Source of the DNA: Gammaproteobacteria bacterium
GTDB lineage: Bacteria > Pseudomonadota > Gammaproteobacteria > Steroidobacterales > Steroidobacteraceae
Direction: 5' to 3'
DNA: 64,000 nucleotides
NCBI GenBank assembly: GCA_025358295.1
Contig: JANYJY010000045.1
Coordinates: 41,004-105,003 of the forward strand
This document shows, one piece after another, positions 1 to 9,762 of the stretch. The position numbers and the translations under genes were made by a program. Each line of letters opens with the position of its first letter. Position 1 is the stretch's first letter. The notes beneath the pieces are model-generated. The model ran no database searches. It worked only from the letters and a program-made list of their open reading frames with translations, and had not been told where the DNA came from.

Positions 1-1
1 C

Positions 2-850
2 GTGTTCGTTCCGGCCTGCCGGCATTGTGGGTCGTGCGACGCCGGACGCCCGGCGCTCTGCGCCGCGGGAAATGGCGCCAACGGTGCGGGTACCTTGTTA
101 TCCGGTCAGCGCCGTCTGCACGCGGGCGCGGAAGCCATCCATCATCATTGCGGCATATCCGGGTTTTCGAAATTCGCGGTGATGGCCGAGAATTCCCTGG
201 TGCGCATCGACAAATCCGTGCCCTTCGACATCGCCGCCCTGTTCGGATGCGCGGTGCTGACCGGGGTCGGCGCAGTGATGAACTCGGCAAAAGTGACTGA
301 AGGGCAGCATGTGGCCATCCTCGGCTTGGGGGGTGTGGGTATGGCGGCGGTCCTCGGTGCGCGGGCCGCCGGTGCCGCATCGATCACAGCCATAGACACC
401 GTGCCGCACAAGCTCGCGCAGGCACTAAAGCTTGGCGCGACCGCCACGTACTGCGCCGATGCGGCCGATGTCATCGACAGGGTGCGCGAAGCCACCCAGG
501 GTGGGGTCGACGTGGCGTTTGACATGTCAGGATCCGTAAAAGCTCTGGAATCGGCTTGGCATATAACCCGGCGCGGCGGCAGAACGGTGAGCTGCGGCCT
601 GCCTGACCCCAAGCATCTGCTGTCGCTCTCGCCCGCGCAGTTGGTTGCCGAAGAACGGATACTGCAGGGCAGTTACTTGGGCGGCGGCGATCCCGCGCTC
701 GATATCCCGCGCTACGTCAATTGGTACCAGAACGGCAAGCTCCCGGTCGATGCCTTGATTTCCGCCAGTCTGCCGCTGCTGGAAATCAACGAGGGGATGG
801 ACGCACTCGCGTCGGGAACCGCTCTTCGTCAAATCATCGTTTTTCACTAG
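2..850 (+). CDS. Zinc-dependent alcohol dehydrogenase (MDR family), 5' end outside window
   Basis: The reading frame is open to the left edge, so the annotated start is artificial and roughly the first 90 residues of a normal ~370-residue enzyme are missing. The visible part opens with the structural-zinc lobe: cysteines 6, 9, 12 and 20 in CRHCGSCDAGRPALC. A Rossmann NAD-binding motif (GLGGVGMAA) lies near residue 110. It would oxidise an alcohol to an aldehyde with NAD; the arrangement resembles class III/aryl-alcohol dehydrogenases. The stop is 8 bases before the GMC dehydrogenase start, so the two genes are probably cotranscribed. The family is clear; the substrate is not. Confidence 0.9.
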   Translation: MFVPACRHCGSCDAGRPALCAAGNGANGAGTLLSGQRRLHAGAEAIHHHCGISGFSKFAVMAENSLVRIDKSVPFDIAALFGCAVLTGVGAVMNSAKVTEGQHVAILGLGGVGMAAVLGARAAGAASITAIDTVPHKLAQALKLGATATYCADAADVIDRVREATQGGVDVAFDMSGSVKALESAWHITRRGGRTVSCGLPDPKHLLSLSPAQLVAEERILQGSYLGGGDPALDIPRYVNWYQNGKLPVDALISASLPLLEINEGMDALASGTALRQIIVFH

Positions 851-858
851 AGAAGCAT

Positions 859-2532
859 ATGGCCAGCGAAAAGGACTTCGATTACATCATCGTCGGCGCG
901 GGCTCTGCCGGCTGCGTGCTCGCGAACCGTTTGAGCGAGGACGAGACTCAGCGCGTACTGTTGCTCGAGCACGGCGGTTCGGATCGCTCGATGTACATCC
1001 AGATGCCGAGCGCGCTCGGCATTCCGATGAATTCGGAAAAGTATGATTGGGGTTACTACACCGAGCCGGAGCCGCATCTTGGCGGCCGCCGCCTGCACGC
1101 GCCACGCGGCAAAGTCCTCGGAGGCTCTTCCTCGACCAACGGCCTCGTTTACGTGCGCGGCAATCCGCTCGACTTCGAACGCTGGCAGTCCGAAGGTGCT
1201 ACCGGCTGGGGATATCGCGATGTATTGCCCTATTTCCGCAAAGCAGAAACACGCGCCAGCGGCGGCGATGCCTATCGCGGCGACTCGGGGCCGCTTGCCA
1301 CCCGCTACGGCAGTCTTGCAAATCCGCTGCACGAAGTGTGGTTGACGACCGGCACGCAAGCAGGCTATTCGCGCAGCCCAGACCTCAATGGCTTCCGACA
1401 AGAAGCCTTTGGCCGCTTCGACATGACGGTCGGCGGTGGCCGTCGCAGCAGCACCTCCAATGCCTACTTGCGCCCTGCGCTCGGGCGAAAGAACCTGGCA
1501 GTGCAAACGCACTCGCACGCGACCAAAATCCTGTTCGAGGGACGGCGTGCCATCGGCGTCGAGTATCAGCGTGACGGATATGACGGTGCGCAAGTCGCGC
1601 GAGCAAGTCGCGAGATCATCGTCGCGGCGGGCGCCATAAACTCGCCGCAGCTGCTGAAGCTGTCGGGAGTCGGCCCCGCGGCGGAACTCGCCGAGCATGG
1701 CATCGCCGTGGTGTGCGACCGGCCAGGAGTCGGCGAGAATCTACAGGACCACGCTGAATTCTATTTTCAAGTAGCCTGCAGCGAACCCATCACGCTGTAC
1801 TCGGTCATGAATCCCTTCTCGAAGGCACTGATCGGGCTGCGCTGGTTGCTGTTCAAGAACGGGCTCGGCGCCACCAATCATTGCGAGTCCGGCGGATTCA
1901 TCCGGAGCCGCGCCGGCGTGCGCTACCCCAACATCCAATACCACTTCCTGCCGATGGCCATCGTCACCTATAACAAGAGCGCGCAGGCCAGAGAACACGG
2001 CTTTCAAGCCCATGTCGGCCCTATGCAGTCGAAGAGCCGCGGCTCGATACGATTGGCTTCCGCCAATCCTCTGGCGGCACCGCGAATTCAGTTCAATTAC
2101 ATGAGTCACGAGGAGGATTGGGCCGACATGCGCGCTTGCGTACGTTTGACACGGGAGATTTTCGGTCAACCCGCCTTCGAGAGATTCTATTCCCGCGAAA
2201 TCATGCCCGGCGCCCACATCACCAGCGATGCCGACATCGATGCATTCATCAAAGAAAAGATGCAGAGCGGTTATCACCCCTCCTGCAGCTGTCGCATGGG
2301 CGCCGCGAGCGACCCCCTGGCCGTCGTCGATCCCGAGACTCGTGTCATCGGGGTCGAGGCCCTGCGAGTGGTTGACGCGTCCATCATGCCGTCCATCACC
2401 AACGGCAACTTGAATGCGCCCACCATCATGATCGCAGAGAAGGCTGCGGACTTGGTTCAAGGCCGAGCCCCTCTGCTGCAAGCGAATGTCGATTGGTACG
2501 AGGACGAGAACTGGCGAACCAGTCAGCGGTGA
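859..2532 (+). CDS. GMC family FAD-dependent dehydrogenase, choline dehydrogenase-like
   Basis: A 557-residue flavoprotein that would oxidise an alcohol group with FAD. The FAD dinucleotide motif [14 protein letters not shown] is near the N-terminus. GMC signature 1 ([18 protein letters not shown]) and signature 2 ([16 protein letters not shown]) follow. The C-terminal catalytic region has [10 protein letters not shown], carrying the active-site His, and NGNLNAPT. Length and C-terminal motifs match BetA-type choline dehydrogenases, but polyethylene-glycol and other alcohol dehydrogenases share them. The ATG at 859 is chosen because it follows AGAGAAG and starts directly before the FAD fold; the open frame upstream lies inside the previous gene. 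Next to a Zn alcohol dehydrogenase and a quinohaemoprotein it suggests a periplasm/cytoplasm alcohol-oxidation set. No betaine aldehyde dehydrogenase is visible here. Confidence 0.93.
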   Translation: MASEKDFDYIIVGAGSAGCVLANRLSEDETQRVLLLEHGGSDRSMYIQMPSALGIPMNSEKYDWGYYTEPEPHLGGRRLHAPRGKVLGGSSSTNGLVYVRGNPLDFERWQSEGATGWGYRDVLPYFRKAETRASGGDAYRGDSGPLATRYGSLANPLHEVWLTTGTQAGYSRSPDLNGFRQEAFGRFDMTVGGGRRSSTSNAYLRPALGRKNLAVQTHSHATKILFEGRRAIGVEYQRDGYDGAQVARASREIIVAAGAINSPQLLKLSGVGPAAELAEHGIAVVCDRPGVGENLQDHAEFYFQVACSEPITLYSVMNPFSKALIGLRWLLFKNGLGATNHCESGGFIRSRAGVRYPNIQYHFLPMAIVTYNKSAQAREHGFQAHVGPMQSKSRGSIRLASANPLAAPRIQFNYMSHEEDWADMRACVRLTREIFGQPAFERFYSREIMPGAHITSDADIDAFIKEKMQSGYHPSCSCRMGAASDPLAVVDPETRVIGVEALRVVDASIMPSITNGNLNAPTIMIAEKAADLVQGRAPLLQANVDWYEDENWRTSQR

Positions 2533-2750
2533 CTTTACTGGCATGGGGGCGCCGCTAGCGGTGAACCCACTCGTGACCATCGAGAGCCTGTTGTTCGCGA
2601 ATTGCGGGTCGACTGTGCCGATAGTGCACGAACTTACGACCATGAGTGTCATCGTAGGTCCGTCTCCTGCCACGTGACCGTACTCCGACAGTTCCTCTAG
2701 ACGCGGTCGTGTTAAAAGATCATTGCATTGCCAATATACAAGAGGATTTC

Positions 2751-4601
2751 ATGCCGAATTCTAGTTCCGCCGCTCCGAGATTTGCGTGGACGCTCACTGC
2801 GGTGTTCATGGTCTCGCTGTTGCCGGCTGAGGCATGGTCGGCGGCGGCGCCCCCTTTCGACGGGCATACGCTGTACGACCAGTACTGTTCCACTTGCCAC
2901 GACCATCCCCAGGGCCGAATCCCCGCCCGCGCGACCATCGCCGCGCACTCGGCGGACGAAGCGCTGCAGACCCTCACCACAGGACTCATGCGCGCCCAGG
3001 CCGCGGGACTCAACTTGAATGAGCGTACGGCGTTAGCCACTTTCGTCACGGGCAAGACATTGAGCGGTAATCTCGCCGCGCCGCCCGAGACGAATGTGTG
3101 CGCAAAGCCAGATACGCCGCTCGACATGAAGGCAGCCCAGTGGAACGGTTGGGGTCGTGACCTTGATAATTCCCGATTTCAGCCGCATCCGGGATTGACT
3201 GAATCAGAAGTTCCGCGGCTAAAGCTGTTGTGGGCATTCGGCTACCGCGGCACACCGGTCTACGGACAGCCCACCATCGTGGGGGGACGTCTGTTCGTGA
3301 CCAGCGTGACCGGGCGAGTATATTCATTAAATGCGCGCACGGGATGCACCTACTGGACATTCGATGCACCGGCGCCGGTACGCGCACCGATATCCATTGC
3401 GGTCGTGCCCGGCATGGCTGCGGCCACGCCCGTGGCGTTCTTTGGCGATGACTCTGCAACCGTGTACGCGCTCGAGGCGACGAGCGGTCGTCTCCTGTGG
3501 AAAACGCGGCTCGATGAGCATCCCGCCGCGCGCATCACCGGCGGCCCAGCATTCTTCGGCACGCGCTTGTACGTGCCCGTTTCTTCACTCGAAGAGGTAT
3601 CGGCAAGCGCTCCCGGATATGAGTGCTGCAAATTTCGCGGCAGCGTAGCGGCGCTCGATGTAAAGAACGGGAGCTTGACCTGGCAGACGTACACGATCGA
3701 TACGGTGGCAATGCCTTACCGCAAGGCCAAGGACGGGACACAGCTGTATGGGCCTGCTGGTGGCGCCGTGTGGACCGCGCCGACCGTGGATCCGCAGCGA
3801 AGACTCCTCTTCGTCGGTGTCGGCAATTCGTACACCGATGTTCCAGCGTCGCGTACGGACTCGATCCTCGCACTTCGCCTCGACGATGGGCATATCGCAT
3901 GGGGTTACCAGTTCACAGCAAACGATAACTATGTAGTCGGGTGCGAACGCGGCTCGACCGGCAATTGTCCGCTCAACGTGGGGCCGGACATCGACCCCGC
4001 TGGTTCTCCGATTCTGCGGACGCTGCCCGGCGGTCGGCAGCTCTTGATGGCGGGTTCAAAGTCCGGCCTAGTACACGCACTGGACCCTGACAGTGGCATA
4101 CAGCAATGGTTAGCGCGGGTAGGTGTGGGCTCGGCGCTGGGCGGTATTGAATGGGGGTCGGCGGCCGATGCTGGGCATCTCTACGCCGCGGTGTCCGACA
4201 TCACGGTCGCCGACGGCAAGGGGCCCGGCGGTCTGACGGCCATTCGCGTGGCTAACGGTGAGAAAGCCTGGTTCACGCCTGCGCCCAAGCCCATCTGTGC
4301 GTGGGGCACCCGGAACTGCACGGCGGCACAGTCTCAGGCCGTAACTGCAATACCGGGAGTCGTCTTCTCCGGCTCTCAAGACGGCCACCTGCGCGCTTTT
4401 TCGGCTGCCGACGGGCGCGTCATCTGGGATGTGGACACCGCCCAGCCGGTGATAACGGTCAACGGCGTTCCAGCGATCGGCGGCTCACTCGATGTCGGAG
4501 GCGCCACCGTTGCGGGCGGCATGGTCTACGTTAATTCGGGATATGGTCGCATCACCGGACAGCCTGGCAATGTCCTCCTGGCCTACGGGCTCGAGCGATG
4601 A
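2751..4601 (+). CDS. PQQ-dependent quinohaemoprotein dehydrogenase with N-terminal cytochrome c domain
   Basis: A 616-residue exported protein. A Sec signal peptide covers roughly residues 1-32. A class I cytochrome c domain follows with CSTCH at residues 46-50 and a likely axial Met near residue 80. The rest is a PQQ beta-propeller starting at about residue 135 (NGWGRDLDNSRF) with repeated propeller blades (for example VYALEATSGRLLW). A vicinal CC in YECCKFRG resembles the disulphide of PQQ alcohol dehydrogenases. The order haem first, propeller second is that of polyvinyl-alcohol dehydrogenase, not of type II quinohaemoproteins, where haem is C-terminal. The start has AGAGGA 5 bases upstream. 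It probably oxidises an alcohol in the periplasm; the exact substrate is unknown. Confidence 0.9.
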   Translation: MPNSSSAAPRFAWTLTAVFMVSLLPAEAWSAAAPPFDGHTLYDQYCSTCHDHPQGRIPARATIAAHSADEALQTLTTGLMRAQAAGLNLNERTALATFVTGKTLSGNLAAPPETNVCAKPDTPLDMKAAQWNGWGRDLDNSRFQPHPGLTESEVPRLKLLWAFGYRGTPVYGQPTIVGGRLFVTSVTGRVYSLNARTGCTYWTFDAPAPVRAPISIAVVPGMAAATPVAFFGDDSATVYALEATSGRLLWKTRLDEHPAARITGGPAFFGTRLYVPVSSLEEVSASAPGYECCKFRGSVAALDVKNGSLTWQTYTIDTVAMPYRKAKDGTQLYGPAGGAVWTAPTVDPQRRLLFVGVGNSYTDVPASRTDSILALRLDDGHIAWGYQFTANDNYVVGCERGSTGNCPLNVGPDIDPAGSPILRTLPGGRQLLMAGSKSGLVHALDPDSGIQQWLARVGVGSALGGIEWGSAADAGHLYAAVSDITVADGKGPGGLTAIRVANGEKAWFTPAPKPICAWGTRNCTAAQSQAVTAIPGVVFSGSQDGHLRAFSAADGRVIWDVDTAQPVITVNGVPAIGGSLDVGGATVAGGMVYVNSGYGRITGQPGNVLLAYGLER

Positions 4602-4767
4602 CACTGGCGCGCAGCATTGACATTACTCCGATCAGTCGTCGATCATAAGTTCGTTGCCCTGCTCTAAGATGTATTTCCTCGGCGTAGCCTTACAATAGAC
4701 TTGGCTCATTTTAGGCTGGGCCCCCGCTATGACAGGGCGGACCCAATTGCGCTAGGCTGCGCATAGC

Positions 4768-6738
4768 ATGCGCGTCTTACTCGTCACCCCGCCGATGATC
4801 CAACTCAATACGCCCTATCCCGCGACGGCGTATTTGACCGGATTTCTGCGCCTGCATGAAACCCGCCTCGGCCTCAAAGTCACGCAAGCAGACGCGTCGC
4901 TCAGTTTGTTCCTTCGGCTCTTCTCGGCTCCGCTGCTGGCGCGCATGTCCAAGGAATTGGATCTGCGCGCCCGCAAGCTCGGCAAGCGCGCTGCTGTGCC
5001 GCCGTCGATCAAGCAATTTCTGGCCCATGCCGAGCGTTACATCGACACGGTGGAGCCCGCCATACGATTCCTGCAAGGCCGCGATCCGAGCTTGGCATTT
5101 CGCATCATCGGGCGCTCCTTTCTTCCCGAGGGCCCGCGCTTCGAACATTTGAGCCCGCCACCGACAGCGGAGCAAGCGGCGCTGGACGAGCAGCTGTTGT
5201 CCGCCTTCGGTACCATGGGCTCCACGGAGCAGGCTCGTTACCTGGCGAGCTTGTACATCGACGACCTCGCCGATGTGTGGCGCCAGGGCATCGACCCGCG
5301 GTTCGAATTCGCACGCTACGGTGAGCGCCTGGCTGCAAGCGCCGGCTCGTTCGAGCCCCTGCATGAGGCTCTGGCAGGCGAGCCGACTCTCATCGATACC
5401 ACGCTGGATGAGCTAACGCTGGAACTCGTCAACTCATCGCAACCAGACGTCGTTGCGTTAACCACGCCATTTCCCGGCAACGTTTACGGCGCATTTCGAA
5501 TGGCGCGAGCGATTCGGGCGGCCAGGCCCAAAACGACGCTGATCCTCGGCGGTGGCTGGGTCAACACCGAACTGCGCGGCTTGCGCGAACCGCGTGTGTT
5601 TGACTACTTCGACTACGTAACGCTGGACGATGGCGAACGTCCCTTGCTGAATCTGCTGACTCGCTTGAGCGGTCGCCGGTCATCGCTGGTGCGCACCTAT
5701 GTGCGCCGCGACAATGTCGTCGTACTCGAGAACGATATGACACAGCATGACATCGCGCAGCGCGATACCGGCATACCGACCTACGAGGGCTTACCGCTCG
5801 AACAATATGTGTCGCTGTTGGAAATGCTGAATCCCATGCATCGTCTCTGGTCGGACGGTCGCTGGAATAAGATTACGCTGGCGCATGGCTGTTACTGGAA
5901 GAAGTGCTCGTTCTGCGACGTCTCGCTCGACTACATCGGCCGTTACGATCGGCCGGGCACCGACCTCGTCATGGAGCGCATTCGCGCTCTGATCAAGGAG
6001 ACCGGCCAGACGGGCTTCCACCTCGTCGATGAGGCGGCACCGCCGGCAGCAATGGGTGCACTGGCGAAGCGGCTGATTGCGGAGAACCTTCAAGTCACGT
6101 GGTGGGGCAACATACGCTTCGAAAAGGCTTTTACTCCCGTGCACTGTCGCCTGCTGGCCGATGGCGGTTGCGTGGCAGTGAGCGGTGGGCTCGAAGTTGC
6201 GTCGGATCGATTACTCGAACTGATGAAGAAGGGCGTCACAGTCGAGCAGGTTGCGCGCGTCACGCGGGCGTTCACCGATGCCGGGATCATGGTGCATGCG
6301 TATTTAATGTATGGATTTCCTACCGAGACGACCCAAGACACCATCGATGCACTCGACCGCGTGCGCCAGCTGTTCGCCGCCGGCTGCATTCAGTCGGCCT
6401 ACTGGCATCGCTTCGCGGCAACGGCACATTCGCCCATCGGCCTGCATCCCGCAAAATACGGTATTACTCTGCGCCCTCCCCCAAACATCACCTTTGCCCA
6501 CAACGACTTACAGTTTGACGATCCGGTCGGCACGGATCATGACTTTTTAGGTATCGGTCTACGAAAAGCGCTCTACAGTTACATGCTTGGCGCCGGCCTC
6601 GATCAAGACGTGCGCCTGTGGTTCGAGCCGCCCGAGGATCGTCCGCGCAGCGCAGGTCGCCAACGCCGCGGTGCTGTTTCCTACGCTGTCCCCGCCACCA
6701 CGGTGCCGCCCGACTTGATTGAGCAATGCTTGGCCTAA
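4768..6738 (+). CDS. B12-binding domain radical SAM protein
   Basis: A 656-residue protein. The N-terminal half begins like a cobalamin-binding module (MRVLLVTPPM) and contains an LILGGGWVNTE segment typical of the B12-binding Rossmann fold. The radical SAM core carries its cluster cysteines at 375, 380 and 383 (GCYWKKCSFC), which is CX4CX2C spacing instead of the usual CX3CX2C. A downstream VHAYLMYGFPTET strand is typical of the SAM-binding barrel. It would use a 4Fe-4S cluster and S-adenosylmethionine for a radical reaction, possibly methylation, on an unidentified substrate. No short precursor-peptide gene is seen beside it. Its 3' end overlaps the possible TTG start of rluE by 20 bases. 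Function beyond the superfamily is unknown. Confidence 0.85.
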   Translation: MRVLLVTPPMIQLNTPYPATAYLTGFLRLHETRLGLKVTQADASLSLFLRLFSAPLLARMSKELDLRARKLGKRAAVPPSIKQFLAHAERYIDTVEPAIRFLQGRDPSLAFRIIGRSFLPEGPRFEHLSPPPTAEQAALDEQLLSAFGTMGSTEQARYLASLYIDDLADVWRQGIDPRFEFARYGERLAASAGSFEPLHEALAGEPTLIDTTLDELTLELVNSSQPDVVALTTPFPGNVYGAFRMARAIRAARPKTTLILGGGWVNTELRGLREPRVFDYFDYVTLDDGERPLLNLLTRLSGRRSSLVRTYVRRDNVVVLENDMTQHDIAQRDTGIPTYEGLPLEQYVSLLEMLNPMHRLWSDGRWNKITLAHGCYWKKCSFCDVSLDYIGRYDRPGTDLVMERIRALIKETGQTGFHLVDEAAPPAAMGALAKRLIAENLQVTWWGNIRFEKAFTPVHCRLLADGGCVAVSGGLEVASDRLLELMKKGVTVEQVARVTRAFTDAGIMVHAYLMYGFPTETTQDTIDALDRVRQLFAAGCIQSAYWHRFAATAHSPIGLHPAKYGITLRPPPNITFAHNDLQFDDPVGTDHDFLGIGLRKALYSYMLGAGLDQDVRLWFEPPEDRPRSAGRQRRGAVSYAVPATTVPPDLIEQCLA

Positions 6739-7306
6739 GACGACGCCCGTGTTGATCGCCTTTAATAAGCCCTTCGGTGTCCTCTGCAAGTTTCGCCCGG
6801 AACCGGACCGTCGCACGCTGGCCGACTTCATTTCCGTCAAAAACGTGCACCCGGCCGGTCGACTGGATGCGGACAGCGAAGGATTGTTGCTGCTCACGGA
6901 CAACGGCGTCTTGCAAGCACGCATCGCAAGCCCGCGGGACAAACTCCCAAAAGTCTATTGGGCCCAAGTAGAAGGCGAACCGACCCCTGCGGCGCTGCTC
7001 GCACTCCGCAGTGGCATGACGTTGAGCGATTTCACCACACAACCTGCCGGCGCACGCCTCATTGAGCCACCTAAAAATCTTTGGCCGCGAGATCCCCCGA
7101 TTCGTTATCGAGCAAAGATTCCGACGGCCTGGCTCGAGTTGACGCTGCGCGAAGGCAAGAACCGCCAGGTCAGACGCATGACAGCCCATGCGGGCTTCCC
7201 GACGCTGCGCTTGGTACGCGCCAGTATCGGACAAGTCACGGTGGAGGGTTTAGCGCCCGGTGAGTGGCGCGAAATTGACGCCGGCTCACTGTGGGCTGCG
7301 CGATGA
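6719..7306 (+). CDS. rluE: 23S rRNA pseudouridine synthase E
   Basis: Isomerises a uridine of 23S rRNA (U2457 in E. coli) to pseudouridine. The frame carries the RsuA/RluE family core: FNKPFGVLCKF, the catalytic Asp in AGRLDADSEGLLLLTD, and the C-terminal motif GKNRQVRRMTAHAGFPTLRL. The LWPRDPPIR segment corresponds closely to LWPRNPPIR in E. coli RluE, which separates it from RluB/RluF. The start is uncertain: TTG 6719 overlaps the previous gene, and GTG 6749 or TTG 6752 would give a protein beginning just before the core; none has a good ribosome binding site. The short form has no S4-like N-terminal domain, as expected for RluE. Confidence 0.92.
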   Translation: MSNAWPKTTPVLIAFNKPFGVLCKFRPEPDRRTLADFISVKNVHPAGRLDADSEGLLLLTDNGVLQARIASPRDKLPKVYWAQVEGEPTPAALLALRSGMTLSDFTTQPAGARLIEPPKNLWPRDPPIRYRAKIPTAWLELTLREGKNRQVRRMTAHAGFPTLRLVRASIGQVTVEGLAPGEWREIDAGSLWAAR

Positions 7307-7450
7307 AGCGCGTTCCGGCCGAAACCCGGTCTCCGACCCTATGCGCTTAGATCCTCACGCAGGTGGATCAAGTAACCCTTTCCATTTTGGTCAAAGAAGT
7401 CGGGTTCAAGTGATGCTCCGGTGCGGGACTTGATGGGTACAATGCGCCGC

Positions 7451-9289
7451 ATGGTTGATTTAGCGCATTCTCTTCATCGCATCTTCGGATTTACCGCCTT
7501 CCGTCCCGGCCAGGAAGCCGTCGTTAGGGATGCCCTCGCCGGGCGGGACGTCATTGCCCTGATGCCCACCGGCGGCGGAAAATCTCTTTGTTTTCAGCTG
7601 CCGGCGGTGTTGCAACCGGGCGTCAGCATCGTGGTGTCGCCGTTGATCGCCCTCATGCAGGACCAGGTGCGACTACTCGAAGATAACGGCATCGCTGCAA
7701 CCTTTATCAACTCATCGTTGCCCAGGGACGAGGTTCAGCAGCGGATCGCGGCGATGCTCCGTGGAGACTTTAAGCTGGTGTATCTGGCGCCTGAACGGCT
7801 GCTCATGACCGATTTTCTCACGGGTCCGTTGGAGCAGCTGGCGGCGAACCCGGGAATCAATGCCTTCGTCATCGATGAGGCGCATTGCGTGTCCGAATGG
7901 GGACATGACTTCAGACCCGAGTATCGTCAGCTGTCGACGCTTCGTCGACGCCATCCGCGCGTTCCCATACTCGCCTTTACCGCCACGGCCACCTCTCGAG
8001 TACGTTCGGACATCATCGTGCAGCTGGCGTTACGTGAAGCCGCCGTGCATCTCTCGAGCTTCAACCGGCCCAATCTTTTCTACGATGTGCATCAGAAACA
8101 CGCGGGTACCTATGCAGAGCTGTTGCGACTCGTGAGAGCCGGCGGCTCCGGTATCGTTTATTGTCTGTCGCGCAAGCGTGTCGAGGAAATCTGCGCACAG
8201 CTGACGTCCGACAGTGTCGCAGCGCGACCGTACCACGCCGGTTTGGATGCGGTGGCGCGCCGTACGAATCAGGATGCCTTCATCCGCGACGATGTGCAGG
8301 TCGTCGTCGCTACCGTCGCCTTCGGCATGGGCATCAACAAACCCGACGTACGCTGGGTCGTGCACTACGATCTACCGCGTACCCTTGAGGGTTACTACCA
8401 GGAATCGGGGCGGGCAGGACGCGATGGAGATCCTGCACGCTGCACGCTGTTCTTCGGGCTGGGTGACATTCGAACCGCGGATTTTCTTATCCAGCAAAAG
8501 GTCGATCCCGACAGCGGCGAGCCACTGGAAGACGAGCAGCGCATCGCCCGGCAACAGCTGCGCCAGGTATTGAACTACGCCGAGTCGACCGAATGCCGTC
8601 GCGCCATCCAGCTACGCTACCTGGGCGAGGACTACACGCCGCCCTGCGGAGCATGCGACAACTGCTGCGAGCCTCGGACACTCGAAGACTGGAGTCTCGA
8701 AGCCAAGCAGATGCTCTCTTGCGTGGCACGGCTGGCGCAGCGTCATGAGCGTTTCGGAGCCGCACACGTCATTGAGATACTGCGCGGCAGTCGCTCCGCG
8801 CGTGTGGTTTCGCGTAATCACGACGAATTGAGCGTCCACGGCATCGGCAAGAACCATTCCACACAAGAGTGGCGCAATCTCACCCGTGCGCTACTGCATC
8901 AGGGCCTCCTTGCGGAAACGCAGGACGGATACCCCGTGCTTGTTCTCAACGCAGCAAGCTGGCGGGTGCTCAAGGAAGAACAAGCCGTGCAGATGGCTGT
9001 TGCGCCACGATCCACTGCCCCGGCACGACGAGAAAGCGCCTCGTCGACGGCTGCTGCCCTCGGCAACGGCGACAGAACTCTATTCGAAGCATTGCGTGCG
9101 CTGCGCAAACAGCTGGCCGACGAGCATGGGCTTCCGCCGTACGTGATCTTCCACGATGCGACGCTGCGCGAGATGGCCCAACAGCGTCCCGGGACGCTGC
9201 ATGATTTTTCCCGCATCCGCGGCGTCGGTGAGGCGAAGCTTTCCCGTTATGGAGAGCGCTTCATCGAGGCGATTCGACAAGCTAGCTAA
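7451..9289 (+). CDS. recQ: ATP-dependent DNA helicase RecQ
   Basis: A 612-residue 3'-5' DNA helicase, the length of E. coli RecQ. Seen in order: FRPGQ motif 0 (17-21), Walker A TGGGKS (40-45), DEAH box (142-145), and the aromatic-rich loop after it. Helicase motif VI is YYQESGRAGRDG. The RecQ zinc site comprises CRRAIQLRYL and the cysteines of CGACDNCC. A winged-helix RQC segment and a C-terminal HRDC domain (from about residue 530, LFEALRALRKQLADEHG) complete it. Several in-frame starts exist (GTG 7421, ATG 7433, 7442, 7451); 7451 best fits the family N-terminus, but upstream starts cannot be excluded. It acts in recombination and repair of stalled forks. Confidence 0.96.
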   Translation: MVDLAHSLHRIFGFTAFRPGQEAVVRDALAGRDVIALMPTGGGKSLCFQLPAVLQPGVSIVVSPLIALMQDQVRLLEDNGIAATFINSSLPRDEVQQRIAAMLRGDFKLVYLAPERLLMTDFLTGPLEQLAANPGINAFVIDEAHCVSEWGHDFRPEYRQLSTLRRRHPRVPILAFTATATSRVRSDIIVQLALREAAVHLSSFNRPNLFYDVHQKHAGTYAELLRLVRAGGSGIVYCLSRKRVEEICAQLTSDSVAARPYHAGLDAVARRTNQDAFIRDDVQVVVATVAFGMGINKPDVRWVVHYDLPRTLEGYYQESGRAGRDGDPARCTLFFGLGDIRTADFLIQQKVDPDSGEPLEDEQRIARQQLRQVLNYAESTECRRAIQLRYLGEDYTPPCGACDNCCEPRTLEDWSLEAKQMLSCVARLAQRHERFGAAHVIEILRGSRSARVVSRNHDELSVHGIGKNHSTQEWRNLTRALLHQGLLAETQDGYPVLVLNAASWRVLKEEQAVQMAVAPRSTAPARRESASSTAAALGNGDRTLFEALRALRKQLADEHGLPPYVIFHDATLREMAQQRPGTLHDFSRIRGVGEAKLSRYGERFIEAIRQAS

Positions 9290-9573
9290 CGTCACCCTGA
9301 CTTTAGGCCATTAGCCGTGTGGGTGAGTGTCGATGCACGCTGCGCTCGTATCGTCCGGATGCCAAATTAGTGGTAGCTCGAATATCTCGTGTTTATGCAG
9401 ATACGCGATTGAGCGATGAATTGACGAAAGGTGCGAGAAATCAAGCTGAGAATGAGTACCAGTTCTCCTTTGAGCCCTCCAGAATCCGCGCGCGATGACG
9501 ATCCATTGTGAGTGATTGCCTAGAGCGGGATCGCTTAGGCGCGACATTACGATTCTAGATGGGAGATGGCTGC

Positions 9574-9735
9574 ATGAAATTCTTGATCTGCCTGCTTGTG
9601 ACGGTAACAGCGACCGGCTGGTTGTCCGGATGCTCGAGCGGCGCGACCGCGCCAGCCGCGGCGACCCCTCCCCCAACCGCCACGGTCAATGGACTCGACA
9701 CCCCCAAGTCCGTGTCGGTCGTCACAGCCAATTAA
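9574..9735 (+). CDS. Small lipoprotein (53 aa), unknown function
   Basis: A 53-residue open frame with a complete lipoprotein signal. It begins MKFLICLLVTVTATGW and is followed by the lipobox LSGC with the acylated Cys at residue 20. The mature part is an Ala/Thr/Pro-rich tail (ATAPAAATPPPTATV) and ends VSVVTAN. A purine-rich GGGAGATGG precedes the ATG by 4 bases. It ends 27 bases before the large secreted protein, so the two are very likely one operon. The small size and low-complexity mature region give no function; an accessory or anchor for the neighbouring protein is conceivable. Real coding is supported by signal, RBS and spacing, not by homology. Confidence 0.65.
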   Translation: MKFLICLLVTVTATGWLSGCSSGATAPAAATPPPTATVNGLDTPKSVSVVTAN

Positions 9736-9762
9736 TCGTCTCAGCGAATCAAGAGCGTCATC

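Noticed and set aside
847..1698. Long minus-strand open frame inside the GMC dehydrogenase gene
   Set aside because: It is opposite an unambiguous coding gene with family motifs; the frame is a GC-rich shadow with no domain or ribosome binding site.
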